NCBI GenBank assembly: GCA_903865895.1
Contig: CAIPLM010000014.1
Location: 34,109 to 98,108, forward strand
DNA: 64,000 bases
DNA from: an uncultured Rhodospirillales bacterium
GTDB lineage: Bacteria > Pseudomonadota > Alphaproteobacteria > Acetobacterales > Acetobacteraceae
Direction: 5' to 3'
Positions 25,324 through 34,300 of this stretch are shown here, piece after piece. Position numbers and translations under genes: made by a program. How positions within the stretch are numbered: the first letter of the stretch is position 1; each line of letters begins with the position of its first letter. Under the pieces are notes generated by a model that saw only the letters and a program-made list of their open reading frames with translations, searched no databases and was not told where the DNA came from.

Positions 25324-27129
25324 TCAATCCACCACGGCCTGGTAGGTGAGCACCTTCAGTTCCGACCGGATCGGATAGGTGGAGCTCGGCAGCAGCTGGG
25401 TGAGCATCACCACCGCCATTTCCTCCTTGGGGTCACACCAGAAGGCGGTGCTGGCGGCGCCGCCCCAGGCGTATTCACCCGGGGTGCCCATGATCTGGGC
25501 GCGTGCGGGGTCGAGCATCACGGAGAAGCCGAGGCCGAAGCCGATGCCTTCGTAGTTCGCCTCCGAGAAGCGCGGTTTGCCCATCGAGGCCATGTCGCCG
25601 CCGAGGTGGTTGGCGGTCATCAGCTCCACCGTTTTGCGGCCGAGCAGGCGGACGCCATCGAGCGTGCCGCCGTTCAGCATCATCTGGCAGAAGCGCATAT
25701 AGTCGCCGGCGGTGGAGACCAGGCCGCCGGCGCCGGAGGGGACCGGGGGAGCGGTGAGGTACTGGCTGGTGGTGGGGTCGTCGAACAGCTTCATGCCGCC
25801 CTTGCCGTCCGGGATGTAGTTGGCGGCGAAGCGGGACTGGCTGGCCTCGGGCACATGAAATCCGGTGTCGACCATGCCCAGCGGGCCGGTGACGCGCTCG
25901 GCCATGAATTGCGCGAAGGGCATGCCGCCATGGATTTCGACCAGGCGGCCGATGATGTCGGTGGCGATGGAGTAGTTCCAGGCCTTGCCGGGCTGCGCCA
26001 TCAGCGGCAGAGCGCCGGCGCGGTCGGTCATTTCCGCGAGGGTGACGGGCTCCTTGGGGCGGCCGTTGACCCAGATGAAATCGATGCCCTTGTTGACGTA
26101 GAGCTGATCGACCGGGTGGGTCACCACGAAGCCGAAGGCGAGGCCGGAGGTGTGGGTCAGCAGGTCGCGATAGGTGATGTCCCGCTCGGCGGGCACGGTG
26201 TCGTACTTCTGCGCGTTGCCGCCCGTCAGCACCCGCTGGTTGCGCCAGGCTGGCAGCACGCGGGTAATGGGGTCATCGAGCAGGAAATGCCCCTCCTCGT
26301 AGAGCATCATCAGCGCGACCGAGGTGAGCGGCTTGGTCATCGAATAGATGCGCACGATGGTGTCGGAGGTCATCGGCGCGCCGGTCTCGACGCTGCGCTT
26401 GCCGGTGGTGCGGTGATAGACGGTCTTGCCGCGACGGTTGATGGTGATGGAGAGGCCGGGCAGGCGGCCGGAGGCGACCCATTTGTCCATCCAGCCATCG
26501 ACGCGGGCTAGGCGCGCGCTGGACAGGCCGACATCCTCGGGGCGGGCGGTGATCATGGTGGGTTCCTCCTTGGGTTCCCCCGATGCTGGCCGGGCTGGTG
26601 GCGGCTGGCAAGTGGGGGCGAGGGAGAGCACATAGCGCCGCCGCTCGCGCGTGCCGCCGGCGCGGCGGAAGCCGAGGCGGGTGGCGAGCCCGATGGAGGC
26701 GGCGTTTTCCGGGTGGATGAAGGCCTCGACCTCCTCGGCCTCGGGCTGGCTGCGCCGCCATGCCAGCGCTGCCTCGGCCGCCTCGCGCATATAGCCGTTG
26801 CCCCAGGCGCTTGGGTGGAGGTGGTAGGCGAACTCCGCGATGTGTCCGAGCCGGTTGAAGCCGACGGCGCCGAGGAATTCGCCATCGCGCGCGAGGATGG
26901 CCCAGCGGAACCAGCCGCCGGAAGCGGCGCCTTCCATGAACAGCGCGATGATGCGGTCGGTATCGGCCGGGGTTTCGGCGGGCAGCGGGATCGGCCCGGC
27001 CGCGTCCTGGGCCGGGCCGGCGTAGCGGCAGACCTCGGGTTCGCGGAACAGCGCGAACATCCCGGCGGAATGGGCGAGGCTCAGCGGTTCCAGCCGCAGC
27101 CGCGCGGTTGCGAGCGCCGGGATGATCAC
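25324..27129 (-). CDS. In-frame fusion of a GNAT acetyltransferase and a beta-lactamase-type serine hydrolase
   Basis: One uninterrupted frame of 601 residues. Residues 1-175 form a RimJ/RimL-type GNAT: ATARLRLEPLSLAHSAGMFALF, LGAVGFNRLGHIAEFAYHLHPSAWGNGYMREAAEAAL and NAASIGLATRLGFRRAGGTRERRRYVL. A Pro-rich linker (176-191) leads to M192, where a class C beta-lactamase/esterase domain begins (MITARPEDVGLSSARLARVD). It has IYSMTKPLTSVALMMLYEEG (S-x-x-K) and GKAWNYSIATD. ATG 26556 has its own AAGGAGG (26565-26571) 8 nt upstream, so the hydrolase can be made alone (410 aa). The GTG start at 27129 overlaps the phnE stop. Confidence 0.82.
   Translation of the reverse strand: MIIPALATARLRLEPLSLAHSAGMFALFREPEVCRYAGPAQDAAGPIPLPAETPADTDRIIALFMEGAASGGWFRWAILARDGEFLGAVGFNRLGHIAEFAYHLHPSAWGNGYMREAAEAALAWRRSQPEAEEVEAFIHPENAASIGLATRLGFRRAGGTRERRRYVLSLAPTCQPPPARPASGEPKEEPTMITARPEDVGLSSARLARVDGWMDKWVASGRLPGLSITINRRGKTVYHRTTGKRSVETGAPMTSDTIVRIYSMTKPLTSVALMMLYEEGHFLLDDPITRVLPAWRNQRVLTGGNAQKYDTVPAERDITYRDLLTHTSGLAFGFVVTHPVDQLYVNKGIDFIWVNGRPKEPVTLAEMTDRAGALPLMAQPGKAWNYSIATDIIGRLVEIHGGMPFAQFMAERVTGPLGMVDTGFHVPEASQSRFAANYIPDGKGGMKLFDDPTTSQYLTAPPVPSGAGGLVSTAGDYMRFCQMMLNGGTLDGVRLLGRKTVELMTANHLGGDMASMGKPRFSEANYEGIGFGLGFSVMLDPARAQIMGTPGEYAWGGAASTAFWCDPKEEMAVVMLTQLLPSSTYPIRSELKVLTYQAVVD
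26565..26571 (-). promoter_or_regulatory. Internal Shine-Dalgarno for the serine hydrolase
   Basis: AAGGAGG on the minus strand lies inside the fusion frame, 8 nt before ATG 26556, the natural start of the hydrolase family. It is the strongest ribosome binding site in this operon. Confidence 0.7.
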
Positions 27130-27968
27130 CGAGACGCGGTGCCGATCAAGGCATGGCGGATTTTGGCTGAGAGGAAATCGATCACCGCGACGGTGACGAG
27201 GATCAGGATGATGATGAACAGCACCTGGTCCCAGTAGCCCACGCGGATGCGCTCGGAAATCTGCAACCCGATGCCGCCGGCGCCGACCACGCCGAGAATG
27301 GAGGCGCTGCGGGTGTTGCTTTCGACCTGGTAGAGGAACTGCGCCAGCATCACCGGCGCCACCTGTGGCAGCAGGCCGAAGCGCACCCGCAGCAGGGCGT
27401 TCCCGCCCACCGCGGTGATCGCCTCGGGCTGGCGGGTATCGGCGTTCTCGATCGCTTCAGCGAACAGCTTGGCGAGGATGGCGACCTCGGCGGCGGTGAT
27501 CGCCATCACGCCGGCGAGCGGGCCGAGGCCGACGGCGCGGACGAAGGCGAGCGCCCAGATCAGCTGGTCCATGCCGCGAAAGCCGTCGAACACGCGGCGG
27601 ATGGAGAAATGGGCGAGCGTGTTCACCACCACGTTGCGCGCGCCGAGGAAGCCGAGCGGGATGGCGACGAGCATGGCGACGAAACTGCCGAGGAAGGCCA
27701 TCGCCACTGATTCCGCGAGGCCGCGCAGGATATCGAGCCATTGCTCGCCGGGGCTCGGCGGGAACATCAGGCGGAGGATTTTGGTGAGGCCGCTCACCCC
27801 GGCCCAGAGGCGGTCGGGCGTGAGGTCGAACCACACCAGCAGGGTGAGCAGCCAGGCCAAGGCCAGCAGTGCCAGGATGGCGCGCATCGCCTTGCGGCCG
27901 GGGGAGGCGCCGAAGGCGGCGGGGATGCGCGCCTTGAGCGCGGCGATTTCGGCGGGGGCGATGCTCAT
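27126..27968 (-). CDS. phnE: Phosphonate-type ABC transporter permease (PhnE family), second copy
   Basis: Encodes 280 residues from ATG 27968; further upstream the frame runs through repeat DNA and is unlikely to be coding. About six membrane helices, with LAESVAMAFLGSFVAMLVAIPLGFLGARNVV and the EAA loop AEVAILAKLFAEAIENADTRQPEAITAVGGNALLRVRFGLLPQVAP. It ends SILGVVGAGGIGLQISERIRVGYWDQV. It forms an inner-membrane pore with the other PhnE for phosphonate, phosphite or a related anion. Its TGA overlaps the GTG of the fusion gene downstream. Confidence 0.9.
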   Translation of the reverse strand: MSIAPAEIAALKARIPAAFGASPGRKAMRAILALLALAWLLTLLVWFDLTPDRLWAGVSGLTKILRLMFPPSPGEQWLDILRGLAESVAMAFLGSFVAMLVAIPLGFLGARNVVVNTLAHFSIRRVFDGFRGMDQLIWALAFVRAVGLGPLAGVMAITAAEVAILAKLFAEAIENADTRQPEAITAVGGNALLRVRFGLLPQVAPVMLAQFLYQVESNTRSASILGVVGAGGIGLQISERIRVGYWDQVLFIIILILVTVAVIDFLSAKIRHALIGTASR

Positions 27969-27984
27969 GGAAGGCACTGAAGAT

Positions 27985-28119
27985 GTTCTTTTTGTGAACA
28001 AAAAGAACCAAAAAAACTTTCTTTTCCATCCATGCCGTTGGCGTACTCTCTCGGGATGGTTGGGGGCGGTACAAACCAAGCGGATAAAAGTTTTTTGCTC
28101 CTTTTTTTCAAAAAAGGAG
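27985..28119. repeat. Nested palindromic repeat element, copy A
   Basis: The left end is a hairpin, GTTCTTTTTG with CAAAAAGAAC (27985-27994 and 27999-28008). Then AAAAAACTTT (28011-28020) pairs at long range with AAAGTTTTTT (28087-28096). The right end is a hairpin CTCCTTTTTT with AAAAAAGGAG (28098-28107 and 28110-28119). The composition is far more AT-rich than the genome. A second copy lies at 29041-29155. The A/T-rich hairpins could also terminate transcription in either direction. Confidence 0.7.
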
Positions 28120-28137
28120 AACTTCCTGCCCCCGCCC

Positions 28138-29010
28138 TCATGCGATCCGCCCGATCGCCCAGGTCCGCAGCCGCTCCGAGACGATATCGATCATCGCGAC
28201 GGTGAGGATGATCAGCACGATGATGGCGCCGATCTCGTCATAGTAGTTCTTGGCGATCACCAGATAGAGCTCCTGCCCGATGCCGCCGGCGCCGACGAAG
28301 CCGATGACGGTGGAGCCGCGCACGTTCACCTCGAAGCGCAGCAGGAGGTAGGAGAGGAAATTCGGCATCACCTGCGGCAGGATGGCGAAGCGCACACCGT
28401 GCAGCCAGGTGCCGCCGGCGGCGCGCACGCCATCCCACGGCCGCATGTCGGCGTTCTCCACCACCTCGGCGAACAGCTTGCCGAGCGCGCCGGTGGTGTG
28501 CAGCGCGATGGCGAAAATGCCGGCGGGCGGGCCGACGCCGAGCGCGTAGACCAGGATCAGCGCGTAGACGATGTCGGGCACCGTGCGGAACAACTCCAGC
28601 ACGCGGCGGCAGATCACGTAGGTGGCGCGGTTCGGCGCCAGATTGGCGGAGGCGGCGAAGCAGGCGCAGAAGGCGGCGACCGCGCCGAGCAGCGTGGCGA
28701 GGGCGGCGATCTGGGTGGTTTCGAACAGCATCCAGCCCCAGGAATCCAGCCGGTAGAACCAGTAGGCGATGGAGCCGGCCTGCTTCGGCCCGGCGAACAG
28801 ATGCTCCCAGGTGAAGGGCGGCACCAGCTTGCCGAAATAGACGCCGACCTGCGGCAGGCCGCGCGCCAAGGTCTCGGGGAAGACCTCGGAGACCCAGGCG
28901 GAGATGGCGATGCAGGCGAGCAGCATGGCGCCATAGGCGAGCGTCGCGGAACGGCGGGAGCGCCGTCGCGCCTGGTAGCTCAGTTCGACGGCGGCGAGGC
29001 TGGCGCTCAA
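28138..29010 (-). CDS. phnE: Phosphonate-type ABC transporter permease (PhnE family), first copy
   Basis: Encodes 290 residues; the start is TTG 29010, the only frame start before the first hydrophobic segment (TLAYGAMLLACIAISAWVSEVF). About six membrane helices, with the EAA-like loop ALGKLFAEVVENADMRPWDGVRAAGGTWLHGVRFAILPQVMPNF and the family signature RGSTVIGFVGAGGIGQELYLVI. It pairs with the second PhnE-type gene. Between them lies a palindromic repeat, and another copy separates this gene from phnD. Confidence 0.9.
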   Translation of the reverse strand: MSASLAAVELSYQARRRSRRSATLAYGAMLLACIAISAWVSEVFPETLARGLPQVGVYFGKLVPPFTWEHLFAGPKQAGSIAYWFYRLDSWGWMLFETTQIAALATLLGAVAAFCACFAASANLAPNRATYVICRRVLELFRTVPDIVYALILVYALGVGPPAGIFAIALHTTGALGKLFAEVVENADMRPWDGVRAAGGTWLHGVRFAILPQVMPNFLSYLLLRFEVNVRGSTVIGFVGAGGIGQELYLVIAKNYYDEIGAIIVLIILTVAMIDIVSERLRTWAIGRIA

Positions 29011-29040
29011 GCGGTGATCTCAAGGTTTGTGGGAGGAAGT

Positions 29041-29155
29041 GGTTCTTTTTTGAAAAAAAGAACCAAAAAACTTTTATCCGTTGGCTTCGCGCGTTCCCGG
29101 GAGAACGCGATGCAAAACGGGTAAAACGTTTTTGCTTCTTTTTTCAAAAAGAAGC
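29041..29155. repeat. Nested palindromic repeat element, copy B
   Basis: The left hairpin is GGTTCTTTTTT with AAAAAAGAACC (29041-29051 and 29054-29064). AAAAAACTTTTATCCG (29065-29080) is imperfectly complementary to CGGGTAAAACGTTTTT (29118-29133). A central hairpin is CGCGTTC with GAACGCG (29090-29096 and 29103-29109). The right hairpin is GCTTCTTTTT with AAAAAGAAGC (29134-29143 and 29146-29155). Same architecture as copy A about 1 kb away, with divergent centre. Confidence 0.75.
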
Positions 29156-29164
29156 CCTTCCTTC

Positions 29165-30130
29165 TCACGGCTTCCTACGCTGTGCCGCCTCGGCCTGGAG
29201 CATGTCGACGAACACCTGGTAGTCCGCGTGCTTCACCGGCACCCAGTCGCTGGACGAGCCCATGTCCATCGAATGGAAGATATCGGGGTTGGTGCGGGGG
29301 ATGGCGCGGTGCAGGGCGAGCATGTCGGCCTGGAACTCCGCCGGCGTGTCGCCGCGCACGGCGAGCGGGCCGTTCACGATCGGGCGGGATTTCCAGATGA
29401 TGCGGAGGTCCTTCATCGCGAGCAGCTTCTTCTCGACCATGATGCGCAGCGCGCCGCGGGTGTAGCCCTCGTTGACGTCGCCGATGCCGGATGCCCAGGT
29501 GACGCCGGCGTCGTACTGCTTGTTCAGCACCGCCACCACCGCCTGCTCATGCCCGCCGCCGAAGCCGGTGCGGCCGAAATACTTGCCGGGCTCGGGATCG
29601 ATTCCCATCGCACGGAATTCGGAGCGTGGGATGAGATAGCCCGAGGCGCTGTTGGGGTCGGCCCAGGCGAGCGACTTGCCCTTGAGCTGCTCGAGCGTGG
29701 TGATGCCGGAATCGGCGCGCACATAGGCGACCGCGACGTAGGAGATCGAGCCGTCCTTCTCCTGGCTGGTGGTGAGCGGCACGATGTTGCCCTTGCTCTC
29801 GATCCAGGCCGCGGCATAGCTGGCGGGCGACATGTAGGAGAGATCGACCTGGCCGGCGGCGAAGGCCTGGATCACGCCGGCGTAGTCAGAGGCCATCAGC
29901 AGCTTGGTCGGCACCTCGAAGGTGGTTTCGATCAGCTTTTTGTAGCCATCCACGCGCTGCAGCCGGTCGGCGTCGTTCTCGCCGCCGAGCAGGCCGATGC
30001 GGACCACCGGCACTTTCGCGGCCCAGGCGCGCTTGCCGGGCTTGGGCAGTTGGCGCGCGTCCTGCGCCAGGGCGCTGGCGGCGAAGGAGGTGGCGGCGGC
30101 GGTGGCGAGGAGGTGTCGGCGGGTGAGCAT
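29165..30130 (-). CDS. phnD: Phosphate/phosphite/phosphonate ABC transporter substrate-binding protein (PhnD family)
   Basis: Encodes 321 residues from ATG 30130, giving a twin-arginine-like signal (MLTRRHLLATAAATSFAASALAQ). The mature part matches PhnD: VVRIGLLGGENDADRLQRVDGYKKLIETTFEVPTKLLMASDYAGVIQAFAAGQVDLSYMSPASYAAAW, then SYVAVAYVRADSGITTLEQLKGKSLAWADPNSASGYLIP. It captures an oxyanion in the periplasm for the two PhnE-type permeases downstream. The region upstream (30159-30187) has three PhoB-like heptamers. A phnC ATPase gene is not present in the window. Confidence 0.93.
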   Translation of the reverse strand: MLTRRHLLATAAATSFAASALAQDARQLPKPGKRAWAAKVPVVRIGLLGGENDADRLQRVDGYKKLIETTFEVPTKLLMASDYAGVIQAFAAGQVDLSYMSPASYAAAWIESKGNIVPLTTSQEKDGSISYVAVAYVRADSGITTLEQLKGKSLAWADPNSASGYLIPRSEFRAMGIDPEPGKYFGRTGFGGGHEQAVVAVLNKQYDAGVTWASGIGDVNEGYTRGALRIMVEKKLLAMKDLRIIWKSRPIVNGPLAVRGDTPAEFQADMLALHRAIPRTNPDIFHSMDMGSSSDWVPVKHADYQVFVDMLQAEAAQRRKP

Positions 30131-30158
30131 GGCGGGCCCTTTCGCTGCGTGCGGCGTG

Positions 30159-30187
30159 ATGACGTTATTATGACCGTTTTGTGTCAC
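30159..30187 (-). promoter_or_regulatory. Pho-box-like array upstream of phnD
   Basis: Reading the minus strand there are three heptamers, GTGACAC, CGGTCAT and ACGTCAT, each separated by 4 nt (11-bp period), as in PhoB boxes (consensus CTGTCAT). The middle one matches 6 of 7, the others 5 of 7. The array ends 29 bp before the phnD start. A competing sigma70 reading of the same DNA is TTGGCG (30189-30194) and CATAAT (30167-30172), 16 bp apart. Confidence 0.5.
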
Positions 30188-30260
30188 ACGCCAACCCGCC
30201 CCGCCCGGTTGATCCGCGCTGCCGAGTAGCCGACACTTCGCCGTCGCCTGGGGGGATCGC

Positions 30261-31274
30261 ATGTCCGACGAAATCGATATCGCAGCGCTGACCGCGTGGT
30301 TCGCGCGGGAAGTGCCGGGGTTCCGCGGCCCGCTGGCGGCGGCGCGGATCGCGGGCGGGCAGTCCAACCCCACCTACCGGCTCTCCGCCCCCTCCGGCGA
30401 CTACGTGCTGCGCCGCAAGCCGCCCGGGCCGCTGCTGCCGAGTGCGCATGCGGTGGAGCGGGAGTTTCGGGTGATGAAGGCGCTGCAGGGCAGCGCCGTG
30501 CCCGTGCCGCCGATCCATGCGCTGTGCGAGGATGATGGGGTGATTGGCAGCACCTTCTTCGTGATGGGCTTCGTGCCCGGAAGGGTGTTCATGGATGCCC
30601 GCCTGCCCGGTGAGGCGCCCGCCGACCGCGCGGCGATTTTCGATTCGATGAACGCCACCATCGCGGCGCTGCATTCGGTGGATGTCGGCGCCGTCGGCCT
30701 CGGGGATTTCGGCCGGCCCGGCAATTACATGGCGCGGCAGATCGGCCGCTGGACCAAGCAGTATCGCGCGTCCGAAACCGAGGACATCCCGGCGATGAAC
30801 GCGCTGATCGATTGGCTGGGCGCCTATACGCCGCCGGAAGACCGCGTGGCGATCGTGCATGGCGATTACCGGATGGATAATCTGCTGCTGCACCCCAGCG
30901 AGCCGCGCGCCGTGGCGCTGCTGGACTGGGAGCTCTCCACCCTCGGCGACCCGATCGCCGATTTCGCCTATCACTGCATGGCCTGGCGCATCCCGCCCGA
31001 CCTGTTCCGCGGCCTCGCCGGCACCGATCTGCTGGCCCACGGCATCCCCAGCGAAGCCGAGTATGTCGCCCGCTACTGCGAACGCACCGGGCGCAGCGGG
31101 ATTCCGGACTGGACCTACTACATCGCCTACGGCCTCTTCCGCCTCGCCGCCATCATGCAAGGCATCGCCAAACGCGCCATCGACGGCACCGCCGCCTCAA
31201 CCGACGCCGTCGAAATGGGCCGCAAAGCCCGCCCCCTCGCCGAACTCGGCTGGTCAATCGCCCGGGGCGGCTGA
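30261..31274 (+). CDS. Phosphotransferase (APH-fold) family protein, probable acyl-CoA metabolism type
   Basis: Encodes 337 residues with the aminoglycoside-phosphotransferase fold: RIAGGQSNPTYRLSAPSGDYVLRRKPPGPLLPSAHAVEREFRV, the catalytic HGDYRMDNLLLHP (H-x-D-x4-N) and metal-binding LDWELSTLGDPIADFAYHC. This subgroup resembles ACAD10/11-type N-terminal kinases that act on hydroxyacyl-CoAs, not antibiotic resistance enzymes. It is divergent from phnD with 130 bp between starts. Confidence 0.87.
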   Translation: MSDEIDIAALTAWFAREVPGFRGPLAAARIAGGQSNPTYRLSAPSGDYVLRRKPPGPLLPSAHAVEREFRVMKALQGSAVPVPPIHALCEDDGVIGSTFFVMGFVPGRVFMDARLPGEAPADRAAIFDSMNATIAALHSVDVGAVGLGDFGRPGNYMARQIGRWTKQYRASETEDIPAMNALIDWLGAYTPPEDRVAIVHGDYRMDNLLLHPSEPRAVALLDWELSTLGDPIADFAYHCMAWRIPPDLFRGLAGTDLLAHGIPSEAEYVARYCERTGRSGIPDWTYYIAYGLFRLAAIMQGIAKRAIDGTAASTDAVEMGRKARPLAELGWSIARGG

Positions 31275-31303
31275 GCGGCGAGAAGCAAGCAAGGCTCCGC
31301 CGG

Positions 31304-31325
31304 GCAAGGGGCCGTGGCCCCTTGC
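31304..31325. terminator. Perfect hairpin between convergent genes (possible bidirectional terminator)
   Basis: GCAAGGGGCC (31304-31313) pairs with GGCCCCTTGC (31316-31325), further flanked by GGG and CCC. It lies between the stops of the phosphotransferase and the large repeat protein. No T-tract follows, so it is at best a factor-assisted terminator or mRNA 3' stabiliser. Confidence 0.45.
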
Positions 31326-31379
31326 AACCCATCACTGCTCGCGGCTGGGGCGCCGGCCTTCGGGCAATGCGGCCGCATG

Positions 31380-34300
31380 TCAGATATAGGTGATGGTCGT
31401 GCCGGCTACCCCATCCGGGTGCGTGTGAAAATGGTTCGCCGCAAACGTCCCCACCAGCGTGATGGCCGCGCCATGGCCGTGGGCGTCGGTCAGGCTGAGC
31501 AGGCCCTGGCCGGCGCCTTGCAGCCAACTCGCATGCGTGGTGGATGCATCGAGATCGGTCGCGTCGATGCCATGGCTGCCCAGCAGGCCGATGATGGTGT
31601 CACCCGACAACGCCGCGGAGATATCCCGAAAGGTTACCGCAAAACCGCGCCCATCCAACGTGTCGCTGCCCGCCCGACCCGACAGCACCTGATCATTCCC
31701 GCCCGCCCGAATGACATCCTGACCACCGCTGCCGATGGCCGTGAGGAACTGCATGCCGTTAAGCGTCAGATTGGTCGCCGCATCCAGCACCACGGTGACG
31801 TTCCTGGTCATCGGGTTCAGCGTGACAGTGCCGCCAGTGGTGATTTCCAGCGTGTTCGCGCCGGTGCCGCCATCGATGCGCGCGCCGGCGTTGGCCGCGC
31901 TCGTCAAGATCCTGTCATCGCCGGACCCGGCCGAAACGATCTGGCTCGGCGCTCCGACGGTAATGGTGTCACTACTGGTACTGCCGGAAATGCTCAGATC
32001 CGCAATCCCGTTCGCCGTGAAGACATAGGGCGCGCCGCCGGCCGCCAGAACGACGCTCGCGATGTTGCTGATGTTACTGCCCATCACCATCGTTCCGCCA
32101 CCGGTGACGACGAGCCGCGCGCCGCCGCTGCCTCCGTCCATGGTGGCGCCAATCGTGGCGGCGGTGACGTGGAACGTATCAATTCCCCCATGCGCGATCA
32201 CCGTTTCACGGCTGCTGCCGAGATAGACAATGTCGTTTCCACTCGCGAGATTGATCAATGAACTGTCGTCGGCACCTCGCACAATGATCCCGGGCAGGAG
32301 GGGATTGCTGGGGTCGGGCGCCGCCGGCAAAACATTGAGGGTGATGTCGATCCCGGAGGTCAACTTCACGGTCTGAAACGTCGAGACCGTCGGCGGCCCG
32401 CTTGCCGGCACATAGGAAGGCCGCCCCTCCTGCGCCGTCACGATCTGGATATTGGCAAACTGCCTCTGCCCACCGATGCGGAATGTCCCGCCGCCGGTCA
32501 GTTGCAGCGTGTTGACACCGCCGCTGCCATCGATCCGGTCGCCCGCCGTCAGCGCATCCGCGGTGGTGATGATCAGGTCGTCGGAGTTGCCTGCAGCGAT
32601 CGTATCGGCCGCGGTGGTCAGGGAATAGGCGACCAGGGCGGTGATGGTGATGGTCTCGTCCGCCAGGCTTTGGCTGAAGCCGCTCGCATTGCTGCCGGTG
32701 CCGTGGAACGTCACCTCCTCGACGAACGTGCCGCCCTGCGCGGTCTGCGGCGTAATCACCGGCGCGCTGTCGATCGTGCCGGCGATCAGGCCGCTCACGT
32801 CGCCCAGCCCGGAATTGGCGAATCCCGTACTATCCGCGACGGTGAAACCGCCGCCCAGCAGATCGGCCGGCCCCGAAGCGGCATTGGACACCACGAGGTG
32901 CGTGCCCGGCGCCGCCGCGCCGATCAGGAACGTCCCGAGGTCGAGGGTATGGGTATGCGGGAATCCCGTCGGGGTTACATAGCTCGTCCAGTTCCCCGAT
33001 GCTGGGATGATCTGCACGACGGCATAGTTGTTGACGGTTCCGCTCAGCGTTACCGGGCCGGCCGGCAATGGTGTGTCCGGGAAGTTGGGATCGCGGCTGG
33101 CCAGCGCCAGCGCGGCGGAGCCGGTGAAGACGCCGGCCTGGGCGGTGGAGAGGGTGTAGGTAAGGCTGCTGGTCTGCCCGCTGGCCAGGCCGGAACCGAG
33201 ATCGCCTGAAGCCGTGAAGCCCGCGCCGCTGATGGCGCCGGGGCCGCCGGCCAGCTTGGCCGAGGTCGGGTCGGCATTGGCGTTGGTCACGGCGAGGCTG
33301 GTCGTCACCGCATCCGTCACGCCCGGAGCGGCATCATGGACGTGCACGATGCCGAAATCGATGCTGCCGGCGAGCTGGGGAACGGCAAGCGGCAGCGCCG
33401 GCGGTTGGGTGCCGTAGGTGATTTGCAGCCGGTCGCCCGCTGTGGTGTCCCCGACGAAGATGTCGGTGAATTCGCCATTGGGCAGCGCGTAGACCCGGCC
33501 GCTAGCCGCATTCTGGCTGAAACCGGCATACACTGTATAGGGCAAGCCGTAGGGCGTGCCGTCGGGGTTGTAGACCTGCTGATAGACACCGGCCGGAGAG
33601 TAAGTGTCCTGCCACTCCACCGCGAACAGGCCGTTGGTCAATCCGGCGATCTGCGGGCCCGCCGCGTTGTTCAGCACGATCGATTGGGCGAGATGCGGTG
33701 AGCCGTCGGCGTTGAAGACGTTGATCTCTACATTGGTCGAGACGGTGTATGTGACGGCGAATCCGCCATCTTGCAGGGCGGCGATCCGCGGACTGCCGGA
33801 GCTCATGCGGTCGGCGCCTAGGTGTAAGATTACCGACGTCACGAAGCTGCCGTCAGGATGGTAGAGGTCGACCCATTCCTCGGTAGAAATGTGCTGGAGG
33901 TCCGGCGTTCGGTCTGTCGTCTCGAAGGCAACCGCGAAGTTGCCACCGGCGAGTGCGACCACCGACGCGCTGAACGGCGCGCCCTGGAGGCCGCCAAGCT
34001 GCGACGGCACGGGATGGACCGAAGTGGTTGATCCCACAGTGCCGTTGATATTGCCGAACACGAGAAGGTTGGACGAGGCGGAACCAGCCACCAGCGCAGA
34101 CTGGCCGGTCACCTGGTTCACCGCGAACGATACGCCGCCGAAGAAGCCCGTGCCCTCGGTAAAGGCACTGCCCGCCGAGGAGCCGCTGCGATCGAACACT
34201 TCGGCGGCGGCGTAATAGGTGGAATTATCGGCCGTGGAGGCGCCATAGGAGACGATGAATCCGCCGCTCCCTGTGGCAGCGACTGCCGGGTTAGAAAAAT

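Noticed and set aside
30167..30194. Ordinary sigma70 promoter for phnD (TTGGCG, CATAAT)
   Set aside because: It is not excluded, but the 11-bp-period heptamers in the same place explain the sequence at least as well, so it is noted under that entry and not listed separately.
30261..31274. Aminoglycoside resistance gene
   Set aside because: It shares the APH fold, but its motifs match the broad acyl-CoA-linked phosphotransferase group and there is no resistance context.
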